Source: Stramonita haemastoma (Eukaryota > Mollusca > Gastropoda > Neogastropoda > Muricidae). Taken from it: DNA of 64,000 bases. Of this stretch, positions 1 through 11,219 are shown in pieces (the stretch's first letter is position 1; every line of letters begins with the position of its first letter). A model generated the notes under the pieces. That model did not search any database and was not told the origin of the DNA. It saw only the letters and a program-made list of their open reading frames with translations. The stretch lies in NCBI GenBank assembly GCA_030674155.1, contig CM060322.1, positions 65,085,824 through 65,149,823 on the forward strand, written 5' to 3'. Position numbers and translations under genes: made by a program.

Positions 1-140
1 GGACACTATATATAATAAGGTAATAAAAATGCACTCGATCAGAAGACAAAATCAGAAGTCACAATAAAAAGATTTTGATTATGGAAGAATAGAAAAGTGT
101 TAATAGGTAAAGAGCAAACAAGAGAACAAGATGAAATAAA
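1..140 (-). repeat. dispersed retroposon 3'-region copy
   Basis: This stretch is almost identical to 21657-21791 (same run from 'ctatatataataaggtaataaaaatgcactcg' type sequence through to 'agagaacaagatgaaa'). At the second locus the sequence continues into a retroposon 3' module and a simple (GGCAA) tail at 21515-21580, so this copy is probably the same minus-strand retroposon 3'UTR with its tail lying before position 1. No coding capacity is seen. Confidence 0.75.
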
Positions 141-977
141 CAACTGGAAACATCAATCCACCACCATCTATCAAAAGTTATACATGTGATATAAATCATA
201 CATTTGGATAAACGGGGGGAAACTTTTTTAAACTAATATTGGAGGGGGGGGGGAGAGATACTGCCAATAAAAATATAAATAAAATCAACAATTATAATGA
301 TCCAAATACCAAAGTAAGGAACCATACCAAGCATCAAACAACAGGCAAGAATTAACACAGAGATACAATATTAAGGTAATGTTATAAAAGTCACTGATTC
401 AGAAACGAAAATGAGAAGTTAGAATCAATGATGATTTTGAGTTGAATAAAAAAAAAAGCAAGAAAAACAGAGAACAAACAAAAACAAAACAAAACAAAGA
501 AAGGGCGCAATAATTAAAGAGTAAACATGAGAATTTGATGAGGTTAAATGACTAAAAACATCAATCCACCACCATCTATCATCAAAATAAGTCCCATAAA
601 ACATAAGATTTTGATAAAAGGGGGGAAAGAACAACAACAACAGGTAAGGAATACGACAGAGATACAATATTAAGGTAATGTTATAAAAAGACACTCATTC
701 AGAAACAAAATATGAAGTAAGAATCAATGATGATTTTGATTTGAATAATAAAACAAAAACAAAACAAAACAAAAAAAAAAAACAAACAAAAACAAAACAA
801 AACAAAAAAACAAAAAAAACAAAAACAAAGAAGGCGCAAAAATTAAAGAGCAAACATGAAAATATGATGAGGTTAAATGACTGAAAACAACAAACCACCA
901 CCATCTAGCATCAAAATAGTCCCATAAAACATGTATTGATAAAAGGGGGAAAGAACAACAACAACAAAAAACCCCAA

Positions 978-1074
<97 letters not shown>

Positions 1075-1206
1075 GCGCAAAATTAAAGAGCAAACATGAG
1101 AATATAATGAGGCTAAATGACTGAACATCAATCCACCACCATCTAGCATCAAAATAGTCTCATAAAACATAAGTTTAGATAAAAGGGAGAACGAACAACA
1201 ACAACA
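136..1206. repeat. diverged tandem repeat block, four copies
   Basis: A block containing 'catcaatccaccaccatcta' and ending in 'aaagggggaaagaacaacaacaac' recurs at about 139-225, 506-640, 833-965 and 1073-1206. The two central units also share an upstream part ('ttaaggtaatgttataaaa', 'gaatcaatgatgattttga') at 370-440 and 670-740, giving a period near 300 bp. The last units have A-rich or AC-rich DNA inserted between blocks. The open frames here are low-complexity artefacts. Confidence 0.75.
979..1069. repeat. (AC)n microsatellite
   Basis: About 90 bp of nearly pure AC dinucleotide, with one AT interruption near 1021, between two copies of the tandem block. Confidence 0.95.
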
Positions 1207-1216
1207 AAAAACCCAA

Positions 1217-1224
1217 CTCACACA

Positions 1225-1274
<50 letters not shown>

Positions 1275-1341
1275 ACACACACACACACACACAAACACCA
1301 AACACCAACACACACACACACACACACAACACACACAAACA

Positions 1342-1375
<34 letters not shown>

Positions 1376-1428
1376 CACACACACACACCACACACACACA
1401 CACACCACACACCAAACACCAAACACAC

Positions 1429-1461
<33 letters not shown>

Positions 1462-1479
1462 AAACACAAACACCAAACA

Positions 1480-1514
<35 letters not shown>

Positions 1515-1535
1515 ACACACCAACACAAAACACAC
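1217..1535. repeat. long imperfect (AC)n array
   Basis: About 320 bp of AC dinucleotides broken by frequent 'acc', 'aac' and 'aaacaccaaac' units. It abuts the 3' side of the minus-strand LINE at 1594. Cys/Val- and His/Thr-rich open frames across it are repeat artefacts. Confidence 0.95.
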
Positions 1536-1593
1536 ACAACACAGGGAGGGAGAAAGAAAAGGGGGAGAAGGAGAAGTGGATATAATTGGTTTA

Positions 1594-3165
1594 TTATTTT
1601 TGGTGCATCAAGTGGATTAGAAGGTGATTTTTGAAGGTTGTCAATGATTGGTGCTCTTTAATTGAATCGGGAAGGGAGTTCCACAGCACAGGGCCTGAGT
1701 ATAGTAAACTAGATTTAAATAAGTCTATTCTTGGGATTGGGACGCTTGGCTTTTCAGTATTTCTGGAATGATTCATTGCGAACTTATCTCTTAAGGATGT
1801 GGGGACAGCTCCTGCCATTATCTTAAACATAAAAATGTCTTTGTTATATTTTAGTCTTTGTTGTAGGGGGAGAATATTTAACTGAGTATAATCCACTTCA
1901 AGTAAGGTTGTTTTCTTCAGGAGGATAAGTTTGAGAGCACGTTTATACAGACTTAGTAACGGTTTCATAGTGTTTGCACTGGCAGAATCCCAGAGGGTTG
2001 AGGCATAGTCTATTGATGATTGTATGTAAGCTTGGAAGAATAATTTCCTTGAATTGTGGTCAAGGAAATGTTTAATTTTAGTCAATTGATATACTCTTTG
2101 GGACAAATATTTGCATAGATGAGATATGTGGTAGAACCAGCTGAGGTTTTCATCGATTGTTACTCCTAGAACTTTGTGATGAGAGGTTTGTTCAATTGCT
2201 TCCTTTTTTATATGGATTGGAAACTGTTTATTAGGTAAATTTTGTCGCTTTTGTCTGGTGGTGATAAGCATGCATTTTGTTTTTTGGGGGTGAATAGACA
2301 TATGGTTCAGTTCTGTCCATTTGACAAGATCATTGCAGCTTTGTTGTAATATGGTTGCAAGAGAGTCAATGTCGTTATGGCTTGTATGTATGGTTGTATC
2401 ATCAGCAAATAGTTCACATTTAGATTTGATAAGTAGAGGAAGGTCATTTATGTATAATGAAAAGAGAATTGGTCCTAGTATAGATCCCTGTGGTACTCCA
2501 TAATGAATGGGTTTTAGATTGGATGTGGATGTAGTTGTTGAGACACACTGTTGTCTGTTTTTAAGATAAGAAGCGAGTAGTTCTAGACTATTTGATGATA
2601 GATTGTACAGGTCTAGCTTTCTGATGAGAAGTGTGTGGTCAATTGTATCAAATGCTTTTTTGAAATCTACAAATAATACTCCACAAAATTTGTTTTCATT
2701 TATGTTTGATAGCCAATTGTCTATGAGACTAGTCAGTGCAGTATGACATGAGTGATTTTGTCTGAATCCTGATTGATTAGGGTGAAGTAAGTCGTTACTG
2801 TCTATATGACGGACTAAGTGTTTATTTATATGTTTTTCCAGGGGTTTTGAAAGGAGGAATATAATAGAGATTGGCCTATAATTTGAGGGATCTGAAGTGT
2901 CACCAGATTTGTGGATGGGGATTACTTTAGCAGTTTTGAGGGCATTGGGGAAATAGTTCTTTTCAAGACATTGGTTATATATATATGTTAGGGTGTCTGT
3001 GATAACTGGAGCTGACAGTTTCAGAATTCTGCTGTCTATTCCATCAAGACCTCGTGTCCTTGATTGTTTGAGGTGAATTAGGTAATTATAGACCTCAAAA
3101 ACTGAAATGAATGGTATGTGAAGTTTTGACGGAATATGCTTGTCTTGGCAGTATTGTCTTAATGT

Positions 3166-3168
<3 letters not shown>
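1594..3168 (-). pseudogene. LINE ORF2, CR1/L2-like reverse transcriptase, 5'-truncated
   Basis: An uninterrupted frame of about 525 codons encodes a non-LTR reverse transcriptase. Visible in order: SNYRPIS; FVDFKKAFDTIDH (palm, first Asp); GVPQGSILGPILFSLYIND; LFADDTTI (FADD catalytic pair); LGVTIDENLSW; and the C-terminal signature LWNSLPDSIKEHQ...TTFK common in CR1/L2-group LINEs. No endonuclease is present: the frame runs 5' into a (GA)n repeat at 3170, so this is a 5'-truncated insertion and the repeat-encoded Leu-Ser N-terminus is not part of the protein. The catalytic residues are intact, which suggests a young copy. The exact clade is not resolved. A second fragment of the same C-terminus lies at 9596-9650. 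Confidence 0.85.

Positions 3169-3169
<1 letters not shown>

Positions 3170-3251
<82 letters not shown>
3170..3251. repeat. (GA)n microsatellite
   Basis: About 80 bp of pure GA dinucleotide joining the truncated LINE on its left to a retroposon 3' tail with (ACACTGA) repeats on its right. Confidence 0.95.
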
Positions 3252-3254
<3 letters not shown>

Positions 3255-3400
3255 ACTGAACACTGAACACTGAACACTGAAAAGTTTTATTGTACATCGG
3301 CCTCAGGCCACGATACAAAGCATGTTTGAGGCAGGCGGAAGGTAAACATCATCGCGGAAAACATTTCCATCTATTCTGCAGTTCCAGTTTTGCAAGTACA
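3252..3400 (-). mobile_element. retroposon 3' end with (TTCAGTG)n tail
   Basis: On the minus strand, a short unique part containing 'cgtggcctgaggccgatgta' leads into 'caataaaactt' and four TTCAGTG units, then the (CT)n repeat. The same arrangement, with diverged unique sequence, recurs at 3885-3960. This is the layout of a LINE or SINE 3' terminus ending in a simple tail. The family is not recognised. Confidence 0.55.
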
Positions 3401-3414
3401 TAAAGTCACACTCA

Positions 3415-3795
3415 ATGCCGTCTAGCTATCATCAACCCCATCATCGTTTTCATCATGTACATAATCACTGTCATCAGTATCTTCATTATATATATCTGCA
3501 GCTACAGCAAGTATATCAACATCACCATCATTACTTTCATCCTGTACGTCATCATCATCAAAATCATTCTCTTCATCATCTGTACTATCATCATCCTCTT
3601 CAACCTATATAATTATCATCGTCACGATCATCATCTTCAGTGTCTACATAATAGTCACGATCATCATCCTCGTCTTCTTCATCACTGTTTCCATCATCAT
3701 CTATGATGTGGTTACTAAAAGCGATGATGGTAACGATGGTGTAGGTGTTGAAAGTGATTGTGGTAACGGTGACTATGAAGAAAAAGAAGAAGAAG
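3415..3795. repeat. (CAT/ATC)-rich low-complexity tract
   Basis: About 380 bp dominated by imperfect CAT, ATC and TCA trinucleotides, ending in (GAA)n at 3781-3800. His-rich and Ile-rich open frames occur on both strands and reflect composition only. No gene is seen. Confidence 0.7.
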
Positions 3796-3796
3796 A

Positions 3797-3799
<3 letters not shown>

Positions 3800-3887
<88 letters not shown>

Positions 3888-3960
3888 ACTGAACACTGAA
3901 ATGGTTTAATGGTACCTTGGCCTTGGACCACAATACACCAGGTGAGGGGGGCAGGGCTTT
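3800..3960. repeat. (GA)n microsatellite plus retroposon tail
   Basis: (GA)n with one interruption runs to 3885 and is followed by 'gaacactgaacactgaa' and a minus-strand retroposon end ('ttggccttggaccacaatacacc') to about 3960. This repeats the organisation at 3170-3400. Confidence 0.8.
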
Positions 3961-4067
3961 GAGTGTAATGCAAAATGAAAGCATGGATAAATTTAACACT
4001 TACTATGGCAATAAAAGAAATGAAAGCATGGATAAATTTCACACCTGCTAAACAATGAAAATCAGAG

Positions 4068-4169
<102 letters not shown>

Positions 4170-4342
4170 ACTAACTAGTGACACAAAAATCAAATCTAAT
4201 ATAGTTATAAAAATGAACATCTAGACATTCTAAATAAAATGCACATAGTTTTTACATAATGTCATGATCAATCTTTGTGAATAGCCTATATGTTCATAAA
4301 AATGAATATCTACACATTATAATTAAATAAAACAAAGTGAGA

Positions 4343-4836
4343 CTTACCTGGGTAAGATGAAGCTGGTTGTAAATTCTTGGGAATTTATTGTAGACCAGAA
4401 AGGAGTGCACATGAGAACCGTGCGCAGCCCCTACTGTCAGTTTTTAGAGCCTCGAGAGAACACTGTGTCATACTATAACAGGAACACTAAATATTTTATA
4501 AACATTGTTATCATTATTATCATTTTGAATGGGTGGGATGTCTTACTGATGCCCGGTGTGCAGAACACTGTTGTCAATTCCAGATCAAAACTCCACAAAG
4601 TGGTATTTGTTTCATTTGCATGGTATGCATTTCATTTTACTTGCATGATATGCATGCAGACCATTTCAGGGGTGGGCATGTGCACTCTGTTCAGTTCTAA
4701 AATCAATTTGAAAGAATTTACAACCAGCTCCATCTTACCCAGGTAAGTCTTGCTTTTCTTGTATTTAATTCTTGCTCATTTCCTGCATCCCTCCACTGTA
4801 TGCACATGAGATTTTAGAGCCACAGTGTTCTCGAGA
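4343..4836. repeat. left DIRS terminus with internal inverted repeats
   Basis: Contains the inverted pair 4343-4379 / 4714-4750 (core 'ttacctgggtaagatg'), a second complementary pair 'ctcgagagaacactgtg' (4451-4467) / 'cacagtgttctcgag' (4820-4834), and a unit matching the opposite end of the element in inverted orientation. Such mutually complementary terminal and internal segments are characteristic of DIRS elements, whose replication uses circular intermediates. The interval 4380-4713 encodes nothing recognisable. Confidence 0.65.
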
Positions 4837-5798
4837 CAAACACATCCCCCACATGTAAACAAGAAACTGTCCTACCTTAATTACGTTGCAGGAATGCTTC
4901 ATGATGGATTGGCTCATGGTCAGTGTTGGCCCCGCCTTCTTATTATAAAACTTTGCAAAAGTGGAAACATTTGTCCATCCAGCACCTTTCATGATGAAAT
5001 TTATGGGAGCATCTGCAAGTTTAGCAGCCGAAGTACTGGCTGACCTCCTACTGTGTGCCGTGAAGCGTGTAATGTTTATGCCTGCCCTCTCCATTGTCCA
5101 CTTCAGCCAGTGAGGGATGGTATCGCTAGTGGCCCCTCGGTGCCGTGCTTGGAGAGTGATAAACAAATGTCGGGTAGCATTCTGAGCCCTCAGTTCTTTG
5201 CCCCGTCTCAGGTATTCTTTCAAAGTGTGAACTACACACAAGCCTCCTTTTCCACAAAAGCCATGAGTTCAACCCATGATTGGTGGGCTTCTCTTCTTGA
5301 TTGTTTTAATAATCTATTTACATAAAACACACACTTTTCCCTTGAAAGTAGCATATTGTTGATGTCAAGAGCAGCAATAGTTTGACACCTCTGATCCGAC
5401 AGAAGGGCAATTAATATCACAAGTTTCATTCTCAGCTCCTTGAACGTCAGGTTTTCCACTGGAACCCACATTTCTAACATTTTCAGCACAATGCTTACAT
5501 CCCAAGTGTGGTGATACTTTGGTAGTGGTGGTCTTCTTTCAAACACACCCTTCAGAAATCTTTTTACAAGTTCATGTTGACCAAACGTTGCCCCTTCATA
5601 GTTGTAGAAAAAACAGCGCAGACAAGTGGTGTCCACCACCCTAGAAGAATATCCCTCTTTCAACAGCGATGCTAGAAAATTTACAGCTGTGGCTAGAGGC
5701 GGTGAAACTGAATCTACTTGTTGCTCACACGTGTACCTCTCCCACGTTTGTGTGTACACATCGTACATCTTTTTTGTTGCATGTCGCCATGAGGACAT
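4765..5798 (-). pseudogene. DIRS tyrosine recombinase
   Basis: Two overlapping minus-strand frames (5798-5232 and 5241-4765) together give about 340 residues of a phage-integrase-fold recombinase, with one frameshift near 5235. The N-terminal part carries a core-binding helical region. The catalytic Arg is in 'LLSDQRCQTIAALDI', the HxxR box is 'TAHSRRSASTSAA', and the nucleophilic Tyr is in 'FAKFYNK' near the C-terminus. In the family this enzyme integrates a circular DNA copy without target-site duplication. The catalytic residues all survive; only the frame is broken. Confidence 0.85.
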
Positions 5799-5817
5799 GA
5801 GAATACTGGCAGTCTCC

Positions 5818-6744
5818 TTAGCTCAGAAAAGCCTTGCGTTCTGTTCTGAACCTATCCCCGACACTTTGCAGACTAGCAGCTTCAGGCTTTTCCTCAGTGG
5901 GTGTTTTGTCTCCTTTTGACTTGGTTGTGTCAGAAGAGTGTTTCTGGCTGACAAGAGGACAGGCCTGGCTGTTAGAATTTTCTTCAGTGCTGGCCAAAAA
6001 AGGCTGATTTTTCCAGGTTGGGGCTACTATAACCCCTCTTGCTTTGTCTTTCTTTATCTTTGCCAGGTCCTGGGATAGGATGCTGGAAGGTGGAAAGCAA
6101 TAACCAGTCTCATTTCCCCAATACATGCTAAATGTGTCAATAGCACATGCTCCAGGGTCAGGCAAGAAAGACACATATCTGGAAAACTGAAAATTTAATC
6201 TACAGGCAAACAAGTCAATAATAGGTTTTATATCAAGAATATTCATAGCCTCAGAAAAAAGCATTGAATCAAGTTTCCATTCTGTGTCAATGTGGATATG
6301 TCTACATAGACTGTCAGCTTCAACATTCTCAACCCCAGGAATGTGAGCAGCACTGAGCCATATGTTTCTGCTTTCACACCAATGCCAGATTTGCTGAGAC
6401 ACATCATTCAGATGTTTAGATCTGTTTGAACCCATGTTGTTAATACAACCGACAGTGCTTGTGTCATCAGTCATAATTCTTATGTGAACATCATGTTGGT
6501 CATGCAACAAAGACTTGAGGCCAAAAATAACAGCTAAAAGCTCCAAAGTGTTTATGTGTCCTTCTTTGTCTTTCTCACTCCACATGCCTTGTGATTTGGT
6601 ATCAACAACCCAAACACCCCATCCTGTACATGAATTGTCTGCCTTCATAGTAATGGTGGGGTCTGATCTCTGAATGGGAGTCTTTTGATTGTCTATGTTA
6701 TTTATCCACCATTCTAGTTCTGTTTTCCCTTCAGCTGATAACAC
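5818..6744 (-). pseudogene. DIRS RNase H and connector domain
   Basis: A frame of about 308 codons. RNase H acidic residues are visible in order in 'MKADNSCTGWGVW' (Asp), 'INTLELLAV' (Glu), 'IMTDDTSTVGCINN' (Asp) and 'ENVEADSLCR' (Asp). Next comes the 'DLFACRLN' and 'FLPDPGACAIDTFS' region usual between RNase H and recombinase in DIRS elements. It continues the RT part upstream after a frame break near 6745-6909. Confidence 0.85.
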
Positions 6745-6908
6745 AGCAGGCTTATCCTAGTTCCCCTTGCTTATTTGAAGTGGGAACACTTATCTTGTTC
6801 AAGTGTTTCATAGTACAAAGGGCCCATTGGCACAGCAAGAAAACAAGAAACTATTAGTCCAATACAAGATGCCAGAGATCGTATAGTTGTACTTTCCTGA
6901 CTGAATAC

Positions 6909-7500
6909 TTATATGCATGCACATAGCAGTTTTTGTTTCTGTTCTTCTGTCAGTGTGACTGTCATATCTATCAAGTTTATTTTGAAACCCAGGTAGGTGA
7001 TATCATGCACAGGCATAAACTGTGTATTCTTTTCATGTACATAAAATCCTAGATAGTCTAATAATTGTATCGTGTCTACCACACACTGTACAACTTCTGT
7101 TTCAGTCTCTCCCACAATCAAACTGTCATCAATGAATGAAGTGATCAGGTGACCCATATCATGTAAGCGTGCTAGGATAGGTTTCATGAGTTTTGTGAAT
7201 TTTCTGGGAAACCGACTGAATCCAATAGCAGCTGTCTGAAAACAGTAAAGTTTTTCTCTCCATCTGTATTTCAGATATTTCGTAAAAGTCTCCTCTACTG
7301 CTATGACGTAACATACATCTCTCAGATCAATTGATACAAAAAAAATTGTGTAACTAGATCCAAAGCTGTATATATTGTTTCCATCTTAAATTTCTTATAT
7401 TCCACACTTTTGTTCAGAGCTTTCAGATTTAAAATCATTCTAAAAGATCCGTCTTTTTTCTCCCTAACAGAGATAGGTGAGACAACTTGTCTTGATTAAG
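6909..7500 (-). pseudogene. DIRS reverse transcriptase
   Basis: The 7187-6909 frame contains 'GHLITSFIDDSLIVG', the RT catalytic box (F-I-D-D in place of Y-x-D-D), and 'YLGFYVHEKNTQF', typical of DIRS. Upstream to about 7500 the reading is broken by frameshifts and stops, but pieces such as 'FRMILNLKALN', 'FKMETIY' and 'FSRFPRKFTKLMKP' can be read and belong to the fingers and palm. Non-functional. Confidence 0.8.
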
Positions 7501-8042
7501 GCAAAGACTATTTAATCACACCTTTTTTCAACAAGTTTCGTATTTTAGAGTCAACACCACACTTGTTAAACAACCTTTGCAGACTTTACTTTATATCTAC
7601 AGGGCAATCATCAAAAGTGATTTTAATTCTTTCAACTGTTTCAAGTACATCAGGGTCAGAAGTTAATTCATTCCAGTGCAACAACTTTTCCTCAATGCTC
7701 CTGCATACTTCATTTCAAGATACGCACACAAAGAAGGCAAGCAAAGTTCAAACTCACTAACCTTGTTTCCAGAAGGGAGGGGCGGTTCTGTCAAAGATCG
7801 AGTTACTGCTGGTGGATGTGTTTCTGACCCTTCTTCCAAACCACTTTGTTTGCTTCACCAGGGAACTCCCCCACCCCTGCCCCACCCCTGCCTCCATGGC
7901 TTCTGGCCTAAAAAGGAGCTACTGTTGTTGTGCTGCTATGTGCTCCTCTTTTGTTGACCACGCATGTTCTGACAGACTTTCTGGGACTCCTGCACTTTTA
8001 GACATTTTTTTTGAAAATCAAAGCCATACAGTAGTTCTGGGG

Positions 8043-8771
8043 TCATGGCAACCTGCGGTGCACATATGCCAGAAAGTTCACAGGGTAGGCAGGGTTGGTG
8101 CATGTCTCTCCATTTCTGGGACAGGTCATGGTTGGCTGACCTATGAGGGCCAGGGCGTCTGAAAGTTGGATCAGTTCACTGCATACTTTAGTTGCATCCT
8201 GCCCTGAGATGGTATTTCTTACCTTCAGAAGTCGGTCAGTGCAGAGCGTTATGGCTATGGCAGCTTTTGATAGCGTCTTTTGTGTGTTTGCCATCCTAAT
8301 ATCTGTCTTTCTTGTGAAGGGCTTGAGAACAAAAAAAAACGTTTTTTCTGAGACCAGTGGTCCTTTCTCCTCATTGTCATCAAAAGATGATGCCATTTTG
8401 GTGAAAATATTGTCATCCTCCTCCTCTGTAGCTTCTGCTATCAGCTCTTTTTCCATCTCCTCTGCCTTATCAAAAACATTATCAGTGACAGTTTTTCAAT
8501 CATTGCCTGCCTTCTTTCTTTTCACTTTATTCTCAGCGAGGGGTTTATCAGTGTCAATGCTAATTTGTTCTTCTTTGAGTGCAGTGAACTTCTTTCAAAA
8601 TTATCCTTTCTTCTGGAAAGGTTTTAAATTATTGAAAAAATATCTCAGAGAGATGGTTCCCTTTTCCCCCAGTGATTCAGCAGAGGTACCAGCTTATGGT
8701 TCTTCTTCATAAGATTCCGAATCGATAACCAAATTCTGGTCACTAGTGTCATCAACAGAATGGATCTCCAT
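8043..8771 (-). pseudogene. DIRS gag-like ORF1
   Basis: An ATG at 8771 opens a short acidic frame ('MEIHSVDDTSDQ'), interrupted by stops, that continues in pieces into the open frame 8456-8043. That frame is Glu/Asp-rich at the start, then has a helical part including 'ISGQDATKVCSELIQLSDALALIG', as in DIRS gag proteins. There is no zinc knuckle. Between 7500 and 8043 only degenerate linker sequence is seen. Confidence 0.55.
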
Positions 8772-8924
8772 TTTTTTGTTCACAGAAACTTTTCCACAAT
8801 ACACAGATTTCACAAGCACTACAAAAACCAAGTTATACACAATTTTGAAAAATCCAAGAAAAGTAAGGTCTACAAAACTTTAACTTATGCTCAGATTCCT
8901 GACAGTGATGGACGTTGAGTACAC

Positions 8925-9052
8925 AGTGAGAGGGGATATGACGTCTGGACAGTAGCTCGGCTAGGCACAAACTGACAATAGGGTCTGTGCCCAGTCATGT
9001 GCATATTGTGGGAGGATGCAGGAAATAAGCAGGAATTAAAATACATACTTGC
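8925..9052. repeat. right DIRS terminus (inverted repeat)
   Basis: The reverse complement of this stretch matches the left terminus of the element ('tgcacatga', 'tattgtcagttt', 'atttcctgcatcc'). It marks the 5' end of the minus-strand element. Confidence 0.6.
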
Positions 9053-9165
9053 TAAACTTAAAACATTGAAATATCAAAATAACATTTACTAAAACTCAAT
9101 AACAATCAGCTTGCAGAATAAAATTCAGAACAACATATGAGTACAGCCTTCATCAAAACAGAGAG

Positions 9166-9169
<4 letters not shown>

Positions 9170-9238
<69 letters not shown>
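9170..9238. repeat. (GA)n microsatellite
   Basis: About 70 bp of GA repeats with one break, ending directly at a (GAAACTTT) retroposon tail. Confidence 0.95.
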
Positions 9239-9239
<1 letters not shown>

Positions 9240-9241
<2 letters not shown>

Positions 9242-9650
9242 AGAAACTTTGAAACTTTGAAACTTTGAAACTTTTATTAAGGGAAAAGAATAAGCACACA
9301 TAATGGCTTTTTTTACATCCAGCCCTCAATCAAAGAAAATCATAATGAAAACAAATTAACAGCAAATTTAAGTAAACACACAAAAAACATAAAAATAACA
9401 TAAACAATCGTTGTAACATCATGAAAATCTATGTCAAAATGGGGATTAAAAAAATTAAGGAAACGAGCACATACCAAAAAAAATCAGACAGAAAAATTGA
9501 AGGAGAATTTGTATTGGGTATGGAGAAAGAGAAAGAAAAATAAATAAACAAAAATAGTAATAATAAACAATAAAAAGAACAGGATGAGAACTGGTTCATT
9601 AATTTTGATGCATCAAGTGGATTAGAAGGTGATTTTTGAAGGTTGTCAGT
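9240..9650 (-). mobile_element. CR1/L2-like LINE 3' end (last codons + 3'UTR + tail)
   Basis: 9596-9650 is nearly identical to 1600-1650, the last codons of the LINE at 1594-3168, and then diverges upstream, so this is a severely 5'-truncated insertion. The 3'UTR (9595-9285) is A/T-rich. It ends with a module related to the SINE tails elsewhere ('ggatgtaaaaaaagcc', 'gtgcttattctt') followed by (AAGTTTC)n at 9241-9275. It links this LINE family to the SINE 3' ends. Confidence 0.7.
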
Positions 9651-9659
9651 GAATTTCAG

Positions 9660-10018
9660 AACAAGCAATGAAACCACAAAACTAGAACAATATAATGCAG
9701 TAAAGAAAAGTTTGTTTTTTTCAATGTACACAGTACACAGAAGTACACCCAAAAATATGTTATATAAGGAAATAAAGGGTTAGATTAAGGAGGAAAAATA
9801 TGGTGAGTTTCCCACACATCCACAGAGACTTGTAATAGGAAGGTGGAACAGTAAATGAGAAAGTAAGCAAGCCTGCAAGCAACAACAACAACAACAACAA
9901 CAACAAAGGCTAAAACAAAAGCAAAAAACAAAGCAAAAACAAAAAACCTACACAAAAACAAACAAAATCAAATAATAACAACATTAACAACACACATACA
10001 CACACAAACAACCACTAA

Positions 10019-10092
<74 letters not shown>

Positions 10093-10384
10093 CACAAAAA
10101 CTCAAAACAGAATCAACAACCACTCTCCCCCAAAAAACAAACAGACAAACATGAAAAAAAAAAAAAGAAAAAGAAAAAAAGTAAACAAACAAATAAATAA
10201 ATGAAAGAAACAAGCTGAACATAAAAATATGAACAACAACCTAAATAACAAAACAAAAAACAACAACAACAACAAAGCTAGTCACACACAGAGACACACA
10301 CACACAGACACAGACACACACACAGACACACACAGACACACACATATACACAGACACAGACACACACAGACACACAGACACACA

Positions 10385-10432
<48 letters not shown>
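9660..10432. repeat. A-rich low-complexity DNA with two (AC)n arrays
   Basis: A-rich sequence with (CAA)n at 9880-9905, (AC)n at 10020-10092 and a compound (ACAC/ACAG) array at 10281-10432. No gene is supported. Confidence 0.85.
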
Positions 10433-10434
<2 letters not shown>

Positions 10435-11219
10435 GAAAACACCCGGTTTCTCCTGGTAATATTATGTGCATGGTCTGGGGAAGGTCACCTTTCTGGCCTG
10501 ACTTTCTCTATAGATGAATGAGGTGTTAGCCTAGTGAAGGGTATGTTAGATGGTATTCATCAGGCTCTCCAGCAGTTTCTAGGTGTCTTGTGAATAAGTG
10601 GTTTGGGAGAGGCCCCAGGCATTGTTGGTTCTGGCTGCGAAGTGGTGGAAAGTGCTCCTTAAAGTCCCACCAAGTGGACCTGTTGCCTGTACTCCTATCA
10701 GGTACACTATTGGCAGGCCGTTTGGTTCTAGGTGTGGGGAGTAGCACTTCGCTGTTGCTGCAGTGAGACCATCTGTTAGTTTTACCCAGTTGTGTCCTTT
10801 GACATCTGGCTGTTGTCCTTGTTGTTTTGAGTAGGGAGCAGAGGTTTTGGAAACCGGTATTAGTTGTTTATTATGGCCCCTATACCACTTGCACTTGGGT
10901 GGAAACGGTCCATGTATTTATACAGGGCTTTCTTGGGTGCCCCACTGCTGGTCTGAAAAGAGGGGGTGTGATCGATATGCGATGTAATTCACCCTCTCTT
11001 TACCACAGACCTTGAAGAGGCTGGCGTTGCCTTGCAGATTTGGTGGCATGGTGTTGGCCATAAGGAGGGAGGATGGTAGAGGCTTTTATGCTGGCCATGT
11101 TGCACAATCAACTGGGCCACTTTGTAAGCAGTTGTTGATGCCAACATGGAAGGTGACTTGTTTGATGTGTAGAGAAGGAGAAAGGGTGGATAGCCACTTC
11201 AGCAGGTGTTGGACAGTTA

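Larger units (their letters stand above)
4343..9052 (-). mobile_element. DIRS-type tyrosine-recombinase retrotransposon, degenerate
   Basis: About 4.7 kb read on the minus strand in the order gag-like ORF (8771-8043), reverse transcriptase (about 7500-6909), RNase H (6744-5818), tyrosine recombinase (5798-4765). This is the DIRS arrangement, with a tyrosine recombinase in place of an integrase. The ends carry inverted repeats: the reverse complement of 8930-9050 matches 4400-4440 ('tgcacatga', 'ctaytgtcagtttt') and 4760-4812 ('cttatttcctgcatcc', 'tatgcacatga'). A separate near-perfect inverted pair of about 36 bp lies at 4343-4379 and 4714-4750. Frameshifts and stops in every ORF make it non-functional. 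Confidence 0.85.

Noticed and set aside
979..1542. Long Cys/Val and His/Thr open frames across AC/GT arrays (also 10229-10471, 27598-27962, 37078-37351, 49822-50018, 52320-52604)
   Set aside because: Dinucleotide repeats lack stops in several frames; no start context, domain or conservation.
3095..3277. Leu-Ser and Arg-Glu repeat ORFs in GA/CT arrays (also 3600-4171, 21715-21983, 47259-47616)
   Set aside because: Pure microsatellite translation. At 1594-3318 the Leu-Ser N-terminus is repeat read-through, not part of the LINE protein.
4357..4746. 129-codon plus-strand ORF as a gene
   Set aside because: It spans exactly between two inverted repeats at the DIRS end and has no recognisable domain.
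8143..8712. 189-codon plus-strand Ser/Leu-rich ORF
   Set aside because: It is the antisense shadow of the DIRS gag region on the minus strand.
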